A stretch of DNA of 64,000 nt from Gentiana macrophylla (GCA_026214975.1 CM047805.1:4650001-4714000); one strand, 5' to 3'. Numbered from the stretch's first letter, positions 12,021-24,588 are shown. The notes: a model not told the origin generated them from the sequence alone. Program-made: numbers and translations.

Positions 12021-13403
12021 CTAACTGCTTCTTGATTCTTTCTGGACAGTTGGTATAACTGGTCCATGCAGTTCTTTTCTGCTTCTAGTCATTATTGCAT
12101 TCACATCCTTCGGATTCTTTTCAGTGTTACTTGGTAATCCTCCTAGAGGACGGGCTGACACTTGTTCGGTGATCTGCCCCACTTGGTGCGACAGATTCTG
12201 CACTAAGGCTTCCTAATTGGCCAGACTTGTATCATTCTTCTGAAAATATGTGGTGAAGTTTGCATTGAGTTCGGTCATGGATTTTGTGAGTTGATTGACT
12301 GTGTCGGTCACAGTTGAGCTCATTTTATCCATTGCTGCTTCCCAACCACCTGACTTGTTAAATTGATGCATGAACCCCCCCAGTCTATCGTGGTCTCTCT
12401 CCACCTGTAGGATCACTTAGTTGAAAATCGGGGTGGTCGTGAGAACCTGGGTGATATACGCCCAATAAGAATTTTCTTGCCTCCCTAAATAGTTCACATC
12501 TTTGGTGTTGGTTGCTTCGACTTCTTGAACTTTCTCTACTTTGGCAATGTGGTCTTGTATGCAGTCTATTTTCTCGTTCATTGCCATTAAGTGGTATAAA
12601 ATCTTTTGAGATGTATCTTCTCCAAATACTTCTTCAGCTACCTTTACATTCTCAATTTGATGTGTTCCCCATTGGCTTGTAAGTTCTATTTGTTCCAACT
12701 TTCTTCAGCTTCTTCAGGTGACAGCAATGCAAAACATCCGTTGCTCGATGCATTCACTGGGCCACAATCTGTGATAGAAACTATGCATTCATACGGGTAG
12801 AGTGATATCTTGGTGAGGACATCTCTGTTGTGCTTCCTTAAATATTTCCCAAGCTTCTTCGAAAGTCTCGGTTGGTTTTTGCTTGAAATTCATGATGTCT
12901 TGTCTCATCTGTAGTGACATACCAGGTGGGCAGTACTTATTCATAAATTTCTGCAGTAGATCGGTCCAAGTTTGGATCGATCCTGGTGCTAAAGACAATA
13001 ACCATATATTTGCCTTGTCTTTCAGAGTGAATGGAAACAATTTCAGCTTAATGTTGTCTTTAGGTACTCCTGCTGGTTTGACTGTGCTGACTATCTCCAA
13101 GATGTTAGTGACGTGTACACTAGGATCTTCATTCGGTACTCCATGAAAGGTAGTGTATTTGGTCACCATTTGTTTCACGTTTGGCTTTGGGTGAAAGACC
13201 TCAGCCGTATTCTCTAGCTGAACAACCGCTGGCATGAATTGCTCAATCGTGGGAATTGCATAACTCTGTAGAGTTCTTCTATCTCCTTGTACCACAACTC
13301 CTGCTCCATTGACTCTTCCGTTTTGTCCATTCTCTGCCATGGTGTTATCTCCAAAGACGGAATTTCTTCTTCGTTCTCGCTGTGATCTCCTTCGTGTGAA
13401 CTC
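12021..13403 (-). pseudogene. Athila-2 gag
   Basis: Split over 13214-13405, 12789-13340, 12417-12698, 12213-12416 and 12021-12203. Pieces in order: acidic N-terminus; RTLQSYAIPTIEQFMPA; the core IWLLSLAPGSIQTWTDLLQ and FMNKYCPPG; IELTSQWGTHQ; MDKMSSTVTDTVNQLTKSM; and VSARPLGGLPSNTEKNPKD. It forms the left arm of the head-to-head inverted repeat with Athila-3 gag. Frameshifts and a small deletion near 12420-12480 distinguish it from the right arm. Confidence 0.85.
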
Positions 13404-15455
13404 ACGTCGTCCGCCAGCCTTTCAGTCTTCTCTCAAGCTTCCTTTAACTTTTGTTTATCAAACTTTTCGATCTCAGGTATGAATCTCTCGAGTATGGCGG
13501 CTGAACTCGGTGTAGCGTACTACAAGACACAAAAAGAAACAAAAAAAGTTAGTGATATGCCTCGGCGGCTGTTACACTCGCCTAACAGACTCAAAAATAT
13601 AGGTTCTGACTACTGACTCGACGCTAAACTGATAGAACCGATTCTGCTAAATTTCGGGCACACGATTAATCACGAGGTAACCCTCGTTTAGTCGGGTGTG
13701 ATATTTTTCCAGATTCAAACAAAACTGACTCTACACGACTCTAGTATAAATAGACTATAAAACAGACTCAATAAAACAGACTCGAAAATAACAGAAACTA
13801 AATATACAGACGCTTAATCTCAAATTATAGATTGTTCTTGACGCTTAGAGTTTGTATTTTTGAGTCTGCCAGGCGTGTGTAACAGCCGGCGAGGCAAGTA
13901 ACTAACCTTTTTATGTCTTATAGTACGCTACACGAAATTTAGTAGCCGAACTCGAGAGATTCATACCTGAGATTGAAAAGTTTTCTAAGCAAAAAAAGAA
14001 AGGAAGCTCGAGAGAAATCTGTTAGGCTGGCGGACGACGTGATTTCGCACGAAGGAGATCACAGCGAGAGGGAAGAAGAGATTCCACCTTTGGAAGATAC
14101 ATAAATCGACATGGCACAGAACGGACAGAATGGAGCAGGAGTCGTGGTACATCAGATATGAGAACTCAACAGAGTTATGCAATGCCTACGATCGAGCAAT
14201 TCATGCCAGCAATTGTTCAGCCTGAGAATGCAGCTGAGGTATTTCACCCGAAACCAAATGTGATACAAATGGTGACTAACTACACTACTTTTCTTGGAGT
14301 AATGAACGAAGATCCTAGTGTACACGTCACCAAATTTCTGGAGATAGTTAGCACGGTCAAGCCAGCAGGAGTGCCTGAAGATAATATCAAGTTGAAATTG
14401 TTTCCATTCACTCTGAAAGACAAAGCGAAGATATGGTTATTGTCTCTAGCACCAGGATCGATCCAAACTTGGACCGACCTGCTGCAGAAGTTTATACATA
14501 AGTACTGCCCACCTGGGAAGTCACTACAGATGAGACAAGACATTATGAACTTCAAGCAGAGACCCACTGAAACATTTGAAGAAGCATGGGAAAGATTTAA
14601 GGAAGCACAGAGGAGATGCCCTCATCATGATATCACTTTGCCCGTACGAATGCATAGTTTTTATCACGGATTGCGGCCAAGTGAACAAATGAGAGTTGAT
14701 GCATCAAGCAACGGATGTTTTACAAGCTGAAGAGAAAAATTGGGTCAAATCGCACTGACAAGTCAATGGGAAACACATCAAGTTGAAACCGCCAAAGTAG
14801 GTGAAGGCGTATTTGGAGAAGATACTTCTCAAAAGATCTTATACCAGCTAATGGCGATGAATGAAAATTTAGATGGCATGCAAGATCGCATTGCCAAGGT
14901 TGAAAAAGTTCAAGAGATTGAAGCGACCAACACTGAGGACGTGACCTATATAGGGAGGCAATAAAATCCTTATGGGGGAGGATATCGCCTAGGTTCTCAC
15001 AACCACCCTGGTTTTAGACTGAGTGACCCTACTGGGGGTTTTCGACAAAGTGATTCTAACGGTGGAGAGAGACCGAGACAAACTGGTGGATTCATGCCTC
15101 AATTCAACAAGGCTGGTAGTTGGGAAACAGCCATGGATAAAATGAGCTCAACTGTGACCGATACGGTCAATCAACTTACGAAATCCATGACTGAACTGAA
15201 TACAAACTTAACCACTTATTGCCACAAGAATGATACAAGACTGACCAATCAAGAAGCCTTAGTGCAGAATTTGTCGCTTCAAGTGGGACAGATTGCAGAA
15301 CAAGTGTCAGCCCGTCCTCCGGGAGGATCACCAAGTAATACTGAGAAGAATCCGAAGGACGTGAATGCAATCACGACTAGAAGCGGAAAGGAACTGCATG
15401 GACCTGTTATACCAACTGTCCAGGTAGAATCAGAAAGCAGTCAGCAGTAGAACAC
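12030..15455. repeat. Head-to-head inverted repeat of two Athila gag regions
   Basis: The left arm (about 12030-13610) on the minus strand and the right arm (about 13850-15455) on the plus strand share leader and gag. For example, GTAGTACGCTACAC / ATAGTACGCTACACG and GAGAGATTCATACCTGAG occur on opposite strands. The spacer is about 240 bp and belongs to the Athila-2 leader. Arms are clearly diverged in places, so this is not a recent perfect palindrome. Confidence 0.85.
13404..13835 (-). other. Athila-2 leader and palindrome spacer
   Basis: Non-coding. The part nearest Athila-3 (13740-13835) resembles the Athila-1 leader in the same orientation (AATATACAGAC... near 7190 and 13800). It carries CACGATTAATCACG (13661-13674), a palindrome word also found in the inverted LTR at 38249-38264. 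The leader breaks off before a primer site is reached. Confidence 0.6.
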
Positions 15456-15456
15456 A
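13836..15456 (+). pseudogene. Athila-3 leader and gag
   Basis: The probable gag start is ATG at 14111 (MAQNGQNG), but a stop follows within about 17 codons. The main open stretch is 14158-14730 with QQSYAMPTIEQFMPAIVQP, FLEIVSTVKPAGVPEDNIK and FIHKYCPPGKSLQMRQDI. It is followed by 14740-14964 (IALTSQWETHQVE) and 15094-15450 (MDKMSSTVTDTVNQLTKSM, VSARPPGGSPSNTEKNPKD). In-frame stops at 14731 and 14962 break it. Homology to Athila-2 stops at about 15456, where copia LTR sequence begins, with CAG shared at the join. Confidence 0.85.
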
Positions 15457-16440
15457 GCTATCATAAACACAACACACTCTCAGATGGCTCTGATTCAGTT
15501 GCTTGATTTATGTGAATTGAATTCACCAACTTGTTGATCAATCTCAATGCTTGATGTTTGATTTGTAGCTCTTAGATTTGAGTTGATCACTAGATATTTC
15601 TTTTTAGCACAGATAGAAGGCTTTTTACTTTGACAGAGTTTTTGCTCAGATTTATGATTGTTCTTCTCTCTCCTTCTTTTCTTTTTCTGCCAGTGCCATC
15701 TATTTATAGCCTTGATTATTCTTGATTTGAATTTCCGTCCGTTGGCTATATTAATGAGGGGAATAATTCTTGATTTTATTCTTGATTCCCCCTTAATTAT
15801 ATTCTCCTTGATTTTAGTGATCGGATTTTTCTTCAAATGTTTACCAGAAAATCCGTCCTTGATTGATCCTCTATTAATTGTGCATTTAATGCTTGATCTT
15901 CTGTATCTTCTTCATATTTCAATAATCTGGTCGAGTGAGGTTTACTCAGCTGTTCTCCGAACGGTTAAGTAGTCCATCTGGCTTTGCCTCTTAGATCTTC
16001 CTTTATTGCTTTGTCTTCACTCAGCCGAAAGTCAGTTTACTTTGCCGATTCACTATTCCTTCATTCTTTCAGTTCAAAGGAGAATCCTTGTACTTCACTG
16101 ATCCCTGATTTGTGGGAGATCAATGTACACCATATTTAAACATTAAGATTCATCACTTGAAACATAACTTAGACTTATCCAAGGTCATCACAGACTTCAT
16201 TGGTTATAAGTCAGACCATTATATCTTCATTGCTTCTCTGCTGGTGCTTGGCTGGCTTCACTCTTCCGAAAGTCTGTTCTTGCTTTGCCGTCCTACGAAC
16301 TAGTACAATACTTGTCTGATTCAACTTATACAACATGTCAGACTCTAAGTAAAGACTTATACAGAGAATTATAACTTATTTCAGGCTTGCTATAACAGCT
16401 AGTATGGCCATCATCAAAACATAATAAAATGTTCCTAACA
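15457..16440 (-). mobile_element. SIRE-like LTR, truncated (3' LTR of copy A)
   Basis: 984 bp, matching 25100-26078 of the full LTR and ending in the same GTTCCTAACA. The first ~420 bp (plus-strand orientation) are missing at the Athila-3 junction, so the element end and its target duplication are lost on this side. Followed at 16441 by the PPT of copy A (minus strand AAAAAGGGGGAAAT). Confidence 0.88.
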
Positions 16441-16660
16441 ATTTCCCCCTTTTTGATGATGCCAAAACCCTCATAAGCCTGAACATAAGTATAACAAATT
16501 TTTTCATAATAATTATTAACATAACAGAACTCAAAAATTTTATTCATCCATTTAAGGTCAATAAGATATTGCATCTTTTTATTCCAAAACAAAGGCATAT
16601 AGACATGATTCAATTAAACAGAAGGGCTACATATTCTTCCCTTCAAACTTGATACCTTTG
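16441..16660 (-). other. PPT and 3' untranslated segment of SIRE-like copy A
   Basis: The minus strand has the polypurine tract AAAAAGGGGGAAAT directly against the LTR (16441-16455), preceded by AT-rich non-coding sequence. The same tract lies at 26079-26093 in copy B. Confidence 0.8.
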
Positions 16661-18760
16661 CCTTTGGTGCCCTTGCCCTTAACTGTAGGGCTTTCCTATA
16701 CCTTTGCCTTTGGTGCCCTTGCCCTTAACTGTCGGGCTTTCCTTCTTTCCACTGGAGCTTTCAGGCTTTGAGCTTCCTTCCCCCTTTTTGGTATCACCAA
16801 ACCGTTCTTCAAGAATCCTGATTGCATCTTCAGATTGAGGGAGGGGACCATATCTTTTCTCCAGTATCTTGTTGGTTGCCTCACCAACTTTGAGTAGGAT
16901 GTTGAGTTGCTTGCCAGAGTGCTCCATGACCTCATCCAGATGTTGAATTTGATAAGTGTGAGCATTTAGAGTGTCCACCAAGGGTTTTAGATTGTTGTCA
17001 ATCTTTTCAAACTGAAACTCAAGTTTGGTTTGGACATGGTAGGGAATAAGATGTTGTAAGTTGCAGAGCAAGTTTCCCTGTTTTTCCATGACCTCATCTT
17101 GTATCTTGATGTGACTGATGTGGTCTTCAATCTTATGGTTTAAGGAGGTTGCTTCACTCCTTAGAGCAGCTTTCAGGTTTTGTCTGCTGTAACTGCTTTT
17201 CCATGTCTACAATCAAAGGTTGAATGTCCAGATTGAAGATTCTTTCTGGATCAACTTCCTCTGGTGCCACTTCAACATTCTCATCATCTTCATATTCCTC
17301 CTCCTCTATTTTCACTTCATCTTCTTCCTCCTTCTCTTCTTCCTTTTTACTTTCTGCCTCTTCTTCTCTTTCTTCCTCATTAGACTCAGGGTCATTTAGA
17401 GGTTGCTCTAGGGTGTTGACTTTTTCATCTGTTGGAGATGTAACTTTCTCTGCTGTTGTTCCCCCTTTGTCAATAATGGGGGAGTTGACAAGTTCAGCGG
17501 AGTGAGTTTGATCAGCAGGCTCACTTGGCTGTTTGTCAACTTTGCTGATGCTCTTGAAGAGTACCTCTTGAAGTGTCAACTCATCATCATAAATCTCCAT
17601 GTTTTCTGGATTGGCTTCAAGGTGGTCACCCTCTGAGTGCTCGTCCTCTGTCTCAGCTTCTTCCTCATCCATCTCTTCTTCTTCAGATGAAGTGAGAGCA
17701 TATCCTTCCTCATTTTCTTCTAGATAGGTGATGTCCTCTTGTTGCTTTTCTTCCTCATTGCTGCATCATCACTGATTACCATAGGTTAGTTGAAGTTGCT
17801 GGTGCCAGTCACAGAGGTGTTCTCTTGTACCTTCTGGGATCTGGTTCTTCGTCCCACTCCTAATCTGCTGCTTTCAGGTTGTTTTCGTTTTATCCAGGCA
17901 GTGGGTTTGGGTTTCATAGATGCCTTGATGTAGGTAAACATAACCTTTGACTTGTGTGGAGATTGCAGATTTGTGGGTTTCACTTTCAATGCGTCAAACA
18001 GGTGTTAAAGTGGGAACCCATATGATTTCCTCTCCCAGAAATCACCTTTCTTCTGCAAACCCTTGCTTGGTGCCGTAATTGACAGATCAATCTCCTTTTG
18101 AATCTGGTCTTTCAACCTATTAAATACAAATGTTTCCCAGTCAAATTTAGTACCTTCGTAGATGATTGCCATTAGCTTGACCGGTAACTCAGTTAAGTTT
18201 TCCATCGGGCCTTTTCTGCCTTCGATGTTCTTGGTGATGACCGGTGCAAATTCAGCAAACGGGAGTTTCAGTGCTGATCTAGGAAGGTTGTATGTTTTGT
18301 TTTTTTTCTTGGGGTTCTTGGCTATTTCAGCCCAGAATTGTTTTATGTCAATCTTTACAAACTTTACATTAGCTGGACCTATCATGGGTAGGTGTAGGAA
18401 TCTATTGAGAAGACCAGGCGTAATGACTACTTCTTTCCTAAAGATTGAACTCTTTATGCAATCGATGTCAGTTTTCTTTGTGCTGGGCACAAACTTGGCA
18501 TTTTTCCAGAATGCAATCAGATTTTCATAGCAGATTCCGTTGATTGGGGGGTTTAGGAAGGTCATTAACCCCAAATTTGAGCAGCAATCAACCAAGCGTT
18601 GAGCTTGTGCATCATTATCAAAGAAGGAAAGATAGGGTTCAGGTTTGAAAAACGATCCAGTGATGATCGATTTTTCATAGAATATTTCTGTGGGAGATAT
18701 TGTAGAGGATGAAGCCATTGTTGAATATGATTGATAAATTGAAAAGTTTCGATCTTTCAA
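16661..18760 (-). pseudogene. Extra ORF of SIRE-like copy A, downstream of pol
   Basis: Sense orientation, between pol and 3' LTR, where SIRE elements carry an env-like/extra ORF. Pieces: 18005-18760 (251 codons; N-terminal globular part with GICYENLIAFWKNAKFVP and VITPGLLNRFLHLPMIGP); 17786-17989 (basic, RRTRSQK); 17154-17672 (acidic, long E/D run near EEEKEEEDEVKIEEEE); 16679-17089 (coiled-coil-like, then Gly/Lys-rich KGKGTKGKGIGK). No transmembrane segment or signal peptide is evident, so I would not call it an envelope. A 46-bp duplication near 16655-16745 shifts the C-terminus. Copy B (26290-29360) shows the same architecture. Function unknown. Confidence 0.7.
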
Positions 18761-19288
18761 GGAAAGAAATGAGGTTTATAACTTGTAAATGAGCGTAAAG
18801 ATTTCTAAGAAACCTCTAAGTGTTGTTTATATAGGATGATTTGGATAGTGTGAACGTGGTTGAATATGGAAGGATTTGATGACATAATGGCGTGATTTTA
18901 TGTATATAAATCCCGATGTTTGAGTGTAGTGAGGGAGTGGATTGAGGTAAGTAATGATAGATTCCGGGAATCGAGGCGTTGTAATTCAAAAAATAATATG
19001 GTTACCTCCATGATTGTTAATTGATCTCCACGTGTGTAGAAATTGATTTGGTTCACATTTTAATTTGCCTATGACTCCAATCTTCATTTCGGTGGAGTGC
19101 TTTTGCTGGTCACTTAGCCGGTGAAGTGGATTTTTCACTGAGCTTTTTTATTCAACTGTTCCTAACAATCAGTTAAGTTAACTTCGCTGAGTACCAGTGC
19201 CTTACCTGCTTCATCTCCTGTAATGGCATAGGGTTGATCAGGTGGTGAAGTCACTTAGCCGATTACTCCAGTTAGCCGTTTTTTGTAC
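18761..19288 (-). other. Untranslated spacer between pol and extra ORF, copy A
   Basis: About 530 bp without an open frame, nearly identical to 29361-29889 in copy B. It would be the leader of a subgenomic or spliced message for the extra ORF; no promoter can be assigned with confidence. Confidence 0.5.
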
Positions 19289-20845
19289 TTAGTCAATTTC
19301 AATCATTCCTAACTCAGTTCTCAACATGCTAAATCTTTCATGACTGAGTGGTTTAGTGAAGATGTCAGCTAATTGATCTTCAGTGGATATGTATCTTAGA
19401 ATAACATCTCCTTTCTCAACATGGTCTCTGATTAAATGATGTCTCACATCAATGTGCTTTGTTCTTGAGTGCAACACTGGATTTTCAGTAATGGATATGA
19501 CACTTGTGTTGTCACACATGATTGGAATTGTCTTCTCCTCCATTCCATAATCCCTTAGCTGTTGTCTAATCCATAGTACTTGTGCACAACAACCGCTTCG
19601 CCGCTATATACTCGCTCAAATTTTTGTTGATGTTGATATGAAGTTTTGCTTCTTACTGAACCAAGAGACTAGTCTGGTGCCTAGCATCTGGCATGTTCTA
19701 GAAGTGCTTTTTCTATCTATCTTGCATCCAGCATAGTCAGAGTCTGAGTATGATATCAACTTGAATCCTCCATCTTTTGGATACCAAATTCCAACATTGA
19801 TGGTGTTCTTCAGGTATTTGATTATTCTTTTGGCTGCTTGAAGATGTGATTCTTTTGGTTGAGCTTGAAATCTTGCACATAGTCCTACTGCAAATGCTAT
19901 ATCAGGTCTGCTTGCAGTTAGATAAAGTTGGGATCCAATGATTCCTCTATACATTTTCTGATCAACATCTTTTCCAGCTTCATCTTTTCCAAGAATGACT
20001 CTTGCACACATTGGTGTATCTGCTGTGCCACTTGTGTCCATACCATATTTGTGTATTAAGTCTTTTGTATACTTGGCTTGACTAATGAAAATACCATCCT
20101 TCATTTGTTTCACTTGAAGGCCAAGAAAGTAATTTAATTCTCCCATCATGCTTATCTGAAATTTGCTCTTCATCAGGTTTGCAAATTTCTCACATAACTT
20201 TTCATCCTCTGATCCAAAGATGATGTCATCAACATAAATTTGTACTAGCAATGTACTTGTTCCTTCCTTTAATTTGAACACAGTCTTATCTATAGTTGCT
20301 TTGTTGAATCCATTCTTGATCAGAAATTGTGATAGAGTTTCATACCAAGCTCTAGGTGGCTGTTTGAGTCCATAAAAAGCTTTCTTGAGCTTGTATACTT
20401 TGTCTTCTTTTCCTTTGAGTTGAAAACCAGGAGGTTGTTCCACATATACTTCTTCTTTCAAAAGTCCATTCAGAAATGCACTCTTGACATCCATTTGATA
20501 GACTTTAAAGTCTTTGTGTGCAGCAAAAGCTAGAAAGAGTCTGATTGCCTCCAGTCTTGCCACTGGTGCAAATGTTTCAGCATAATCTATTCCTTCTTCT
20601 TGAGAATAGCCTTTTGCAACTAGCCTTGCTTTGTTTCTGACCACTGTTCCTTGTTCATCCATCTTGTTTCTGAATACACATTTTGTTCCAATGATGTTGG
20701 CTGTGTCTGGTCTGTCAACAAGTTCCCAGACTTCATTTCTTTCAAATTCATTTAGTTCTTCTTGCATGGCTGTAATCCAATATGCGTCTTGGATTGCATC
20801 ATCTATAGTCTTGGGTTCCACTTGTGATAGAAAACATGTTAGCAT
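19289..20845 (-). pseudogene. Copia RT and RNase H, copy A
   Basis: RT stretch 19616-20845 (409 codons) contains [59 protein letters not shown] and [15 protein letters not shown]; the YVDD active site is intact. It continues into RNase H ([19 protein letters not shown]) but the frame is lost at ISTSTKI (about 19616), where small indels replace sequence that is intact in copy B. The C-terminal RNase H piece 19289-19543 (SRTKHIDVRHHLIRDHVEKG) ends pol. Confidence 0.92.
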
Positions 20846-20961
20846 ATGCTTCAGTTATCTTCTGGTTCTAACTCCTGTGTAAATATTTCCAATGACTTGT
20901 TCTTCAGGATGATCTCTTAGCCAATTTAGGTCAGGTTGAAGTTGTTCTTCACTTGGTACTT
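20846..20961 (-). other. IN-RT linker of copy A, frame-broken
   Basis: Short stretch between the integrase open frame and the RT open frame; expected to be a low-conservation linker. At least one frameshift occurs here. Confidence 0.5.
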
Positions 20962-22252
20962 CTACAACTTCAGGTTTTGCATGAGCTTCAGGTTCTGTTG
21001 CTTCTTCTGTTGTAATGACTTGTGGCTCTCTTGATTTCCAAGATTGTGACTTAGAATAGTGGCTGGTACAGTTGTATTCATATACACTTGCCTTTGTGCT
21101 ACTTCTTCTTCTTGTTCTTGAAGACTTTCACCATTTGTGTTTGGTTCATCAAAGACTACATGTATTGATTCTTCAATCACCAATGTTCTTTTGTTGAGTA
21201 CTCTGAATGCCTTGCTGGTGTCTGAGTATCCCATAAAGATTGCTTCATCAACTTTTTCATCAAAAGTATGTAACTGATTCCTGTTCAAAACAAAACATTT
21301 AGATCCAAACATGTGTAAGTGTGAAATGTTAGGTTTTCTTCCATTCCATATCTCATATGAAGTCATTTCATGTGTTTGTTAATGATTGATATGTTCTGTG
21401 TATAGCATGCTGTGTTTGTTGCTTCAGCCCAAAACCTCTTTGGTAGGCATGCTTCTGCAATCATTGTTCTGACTGCTTCTTTGAGAGTTCTATTTCTTCT
21501 TTCTGCTATACCATTTTGTTGTGGAGTTCCTGCTGCAGATAATTGCTGCAATACTCCATTTTCTTCACAATAAGTTCTGATCACTTCATTTAGAAACTCT
21601 TTGCCTCTATCTGATCTGATCTTGATAATCTTTAGTTCTTTCTCATTTTGAATTCTTCTTAGTAGATCTGGCATCTTCTTGAGTGTCTCTTTATTCTTGT
21701 TCATGAATATGGTCCAGGTGAATTTGGAGAAATCATCAACCACTACTAGAGTGTATTTCTTACCACTTACACTTACTGGTGTGACTGGTCCAAACAGGTC
21801 CATATGTAACTGATGAATTCTTGTTGTAGATTGGTAGGGCTTTGATTTGAAGGAGCTTTTGATTGCTTCCCTTTTTGGCATGCATCACAGAGACTTTCTT
21901 TCTTGAATGTGATCTCTGGCAGTCCTTCAACTAACTTGTTCTTTGTTAATGTGTTGATGGTTTTGAAATTTAGATGATTTAATCTTCTATGCCAAATCCA
22001 GCTGGTTGAATGTTTATTTTTGACAAACAAACATGTTTCTGCTTTAGCTGTTGTCCAATCAACCACATACATGTTGTCTTCTCTTTTTCCTGCAAGAAGT
22101 ACTGTGTTGGTTTGGCTGTGAATCACTTTGCATCCTTCCTTGTTGAAGTGTACATTGTAGCCTTTGTCACAGAATTGACTGATGCTTAGCAGGTTGAACT
22201 TAAGTCCCTTAACATATGCCACATTTTGAATCTTCAAATTGTTCTTGAGCAT
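20962..22252 (-). pseudogene. Copia GAG-pre-integrase and integrase, copy A
   Basis: 21773-22252 carries the zinc-binding GAG-pre-integrase part (WIWHRRLNHLNF and CDACQKGKQSK, an HHCC pattern). 21363-21881 is the catalytic core: MDLFGPVTPV, VVVDDFSKFTW, IRSDRGKEF, GTPQQNGIAERRNRTLKEA. 20962-21366 is the C-terminal part (YEIWNGRKPNISHLHMFGSK). The DDE residues are visible. Frames shift between the three pieces, around 21363 and 21780-21880. Confidence 0.92.
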
Positions 22253-22480
22253 TGTGCCTTCCCCCTTAATCTTGTCAGGGTTTTCTTAGCCTCCAAATGT
22301 GACTTTGGGTCCATCAAAAGCTTTGAAATCAGTGAGTCATCCTTTGTTTCCTGTCATGTGTCTGGAACATCCACTGTCTATGTACCAGACATCCTACAAA
22401 ACAAATTAATTATGTTTAGGTACCCAACACTGTTTGGGTCCATACCTGTTAGTAGTCATGCCTCCTACTCCAAGTGTATA
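22253..22480 (-). pseudogene. Copia aspartic protease remnant, copy A
   Basis: Reading the minus strand around 22395-22330 gives WYIDSGCSRHMTGNK, the copia protease active site with D-S-G. It is in a short frame bounded by stops, so no long open frame covers it. Confidence 0.75.
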
Positions 22481-24588
22481 TCCAAATGATCTTCTTTTTG
22501 GATAATTGAAATCATCAACTTCATATGTATAAGGCATGGCAGAATAGCTTCCAATATTTCTACTGAAGATATTCTGATACTTTTCTCTACTTTTTGGTGC
22601 ATTTGCATCCTTCTTCACCTTCCAATATGCAGTGGGAAACCTCTGTTGCTTCATGTGTCTAGGAACATGCCTTGGTTGATTTTTCTTAAACACATAATGC
22701 ATGTCATGGTGTGGTTTCTTCTTGTATTTTGGAGGTGCAACATTCCAATCATCTTCTGAAGGATAAAGTCTTCATTTTACCTTTAGTAGATCTTTGGTGT
22801 TGGTTGACTGGAGTGATAATTTAGTCTGTTGTTTCACTGCACTGGGTTTTGACTTCACCGGTGCAAGATGAGTGGTTGAAACTATGGTCTTTCTCGTTCT
22901 GAATTTTGGTCCATTGTTGGTCCTGTATTCAGAATTGTGTTGACCATTGTTTTTAATCTCATCCTGACTGTTGTAGCCAAGACTAGATCTGGATCCAAAC
23001 CTTCTTCGAGGGTTTGTAAGCTGGTGCATTTAGTGGTGTAGTGGTGTTTTTAGCTGCCAGGTTGATTTCCTCAGCTGATTTGTTAGCAGTGGATGAGTTA
23101 TCATCTGCTGCTTTTTGATTAAGTGAGTATATCTCCTTAGTAGCTAGTTCACCTTTCAATTTGTCCAGTTGTTCCTTTAATCTTTTATTTTCTTTTCTTA
23201 GATCCTTACATTCATTTTTCCAGAATTTCATGATTCATCTCAATTTCATCAAATTTAGTCATGATATTTTGGACTAGGGTTGCTGGATCTAATGGGAGAA
23301 TAGAAGATTGTGCAGTGGATGCATTTGATGAAGAGTAAGAACAAGATGTTACCTCAATTTCATCAGATTCTTTGGCCATAAGACACAGACTTGCTTTCTC
23401 ATTATCTGAGCTGTCACCTTCGTCTTCATCTAATTCTTTGGTCATGAGACATAGACATGCTTTCTCATTGTCTGAACTGTCTTCTTCATCACTATTATCT
23501 GAATCATTGTCAGATGATTCTTCATTCTTTTCACTGCTAGATTCAGCCTTGAGTGCTTTCTTTCCTTTCTTCTTTTCAGATGCTTTATACTTCTTCTTTT
23601 CCTCATCTTTATTGTTTTCTTCAGGGCAGTCAGCCTTGAAGTGACCTTTCTTGTTGTAGTTGAAGCATCTGTATTCATCATCTCTTTTCTTCATGTCTTT
23701 GTTTGAGCTTGATCTCTTGTTTGATGATGAGTTTCCTTTGAATGGCTTCTTTTTGCTAAACCTGTCAAAACGTTTAACTAATAAAGCTACATGTTCTTTG
23801 AGTTCTAGTGTCTCTTTGCTGATACAATCAGCAAAGTTACTTTGCTGTGGTGCTATCAGTGCACTGGCTCTTTGTGTCTCTGCCAGAGCACCATCTTCAC
23901 CGTTCAATTCGAATTCATGGGCTTTTAGTTGGGACATCAGAGTCAGGGTGTCAGTGTTTGCAAGATTTGTTGTTCCTCTGATTACTGATGTTATGATCTT
24001 CCATCTTTCAGGCAAGCCTCTCAAGATATTTAAACACACTTCTTTCTTGGGGTATGTATGTCCAAGCTGTTGCAGTTCACTGATGATGCTTGAGAATCTA
24101 TTGTCCATTTGATCAATGGATTCACCAGCCTTCATTTTGAAATTCTCAAATTTCTGTTTTGCAACAGATAATTTATTTTCTTTGACTGCTTCAGATCCTT
24201 CATTTATCAGTGCCAGCTTGTCCCACATTTCCTTTGATGTTTTGCAGTCTTTAATTCTCATGAACATGTTGCTATCCAGGGTCTTCAAGATCATATATTT
24301 TGCAACAAAGTCTAGATTTGCTCTTCTCCTGTCATCCTTGGTCCAATCTTTCTTGGGTTTATCCACTTCTTTTCCTTGATCTGCTCATGTGGTTGTCACA
24401 GTCATGACCATGATTGGGCCATCATTAATTACATACAGCATCTCCTCATGAGTTGCTGCAAGCTGAGATAACATTCTTATTTTATATTCATCAAAATTAT
24501 TAACATTGAAAACATGTAATTTTGACATAAAGCTTGAGGAATCCATAAGCACAAATTTGAGATATTTATGTATATAAGTAGAAGACAC
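22481..24588 (-). pseudogene. Copia gag, copy A
   Basis: Pieces: 24385-24588 (N-terminus, SKLHVFNVNNFDEYKIRML); 23212-24366 (384 codons, the gag core with SIDQMDNRFSSIISELQQLG and LPERWKIITSVIRG, a zinc knuckle region and a Ser/Asp/Glu-rich acidic tail); 22983-23231 (coiled-coil KENKRLKEQLDKLKGE); 22406-23029. The zinc knuckle reads CFNYNKKGHFKADC: the second Cys of the CCHC pattern is Tyr. An in-frame stop or indel at 24367-24385 separates N-terminus and core. Confidence 0.88.

Larger units (their letters stand above)
9860..13835 (-). mobile_element. Athila-2: truncated Athila internal region, minus strand
   Basis: Order on the minus strand: leader (13835-13404), gag (13403-12021), protease (11798-11319), linker and RT (11305-9860). 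It has no 5' LTR, no primer site, no RNase H and no integrase. RT is cut after LLAKDEL and joined to an LTR at 9859. The leader runs to about 13835 and stops before the primer site would appear. It is more similar to Athila-3 than to Athila-1. Confidence 0.8.

Noticed and set aside
16661..18760. Envelope gene of an endogenous retrovirus-like element
   Set aside because: No signal peptide, membrane span or fusion-like segment is visible; acidic and coiled-coil composition points elsewhere.
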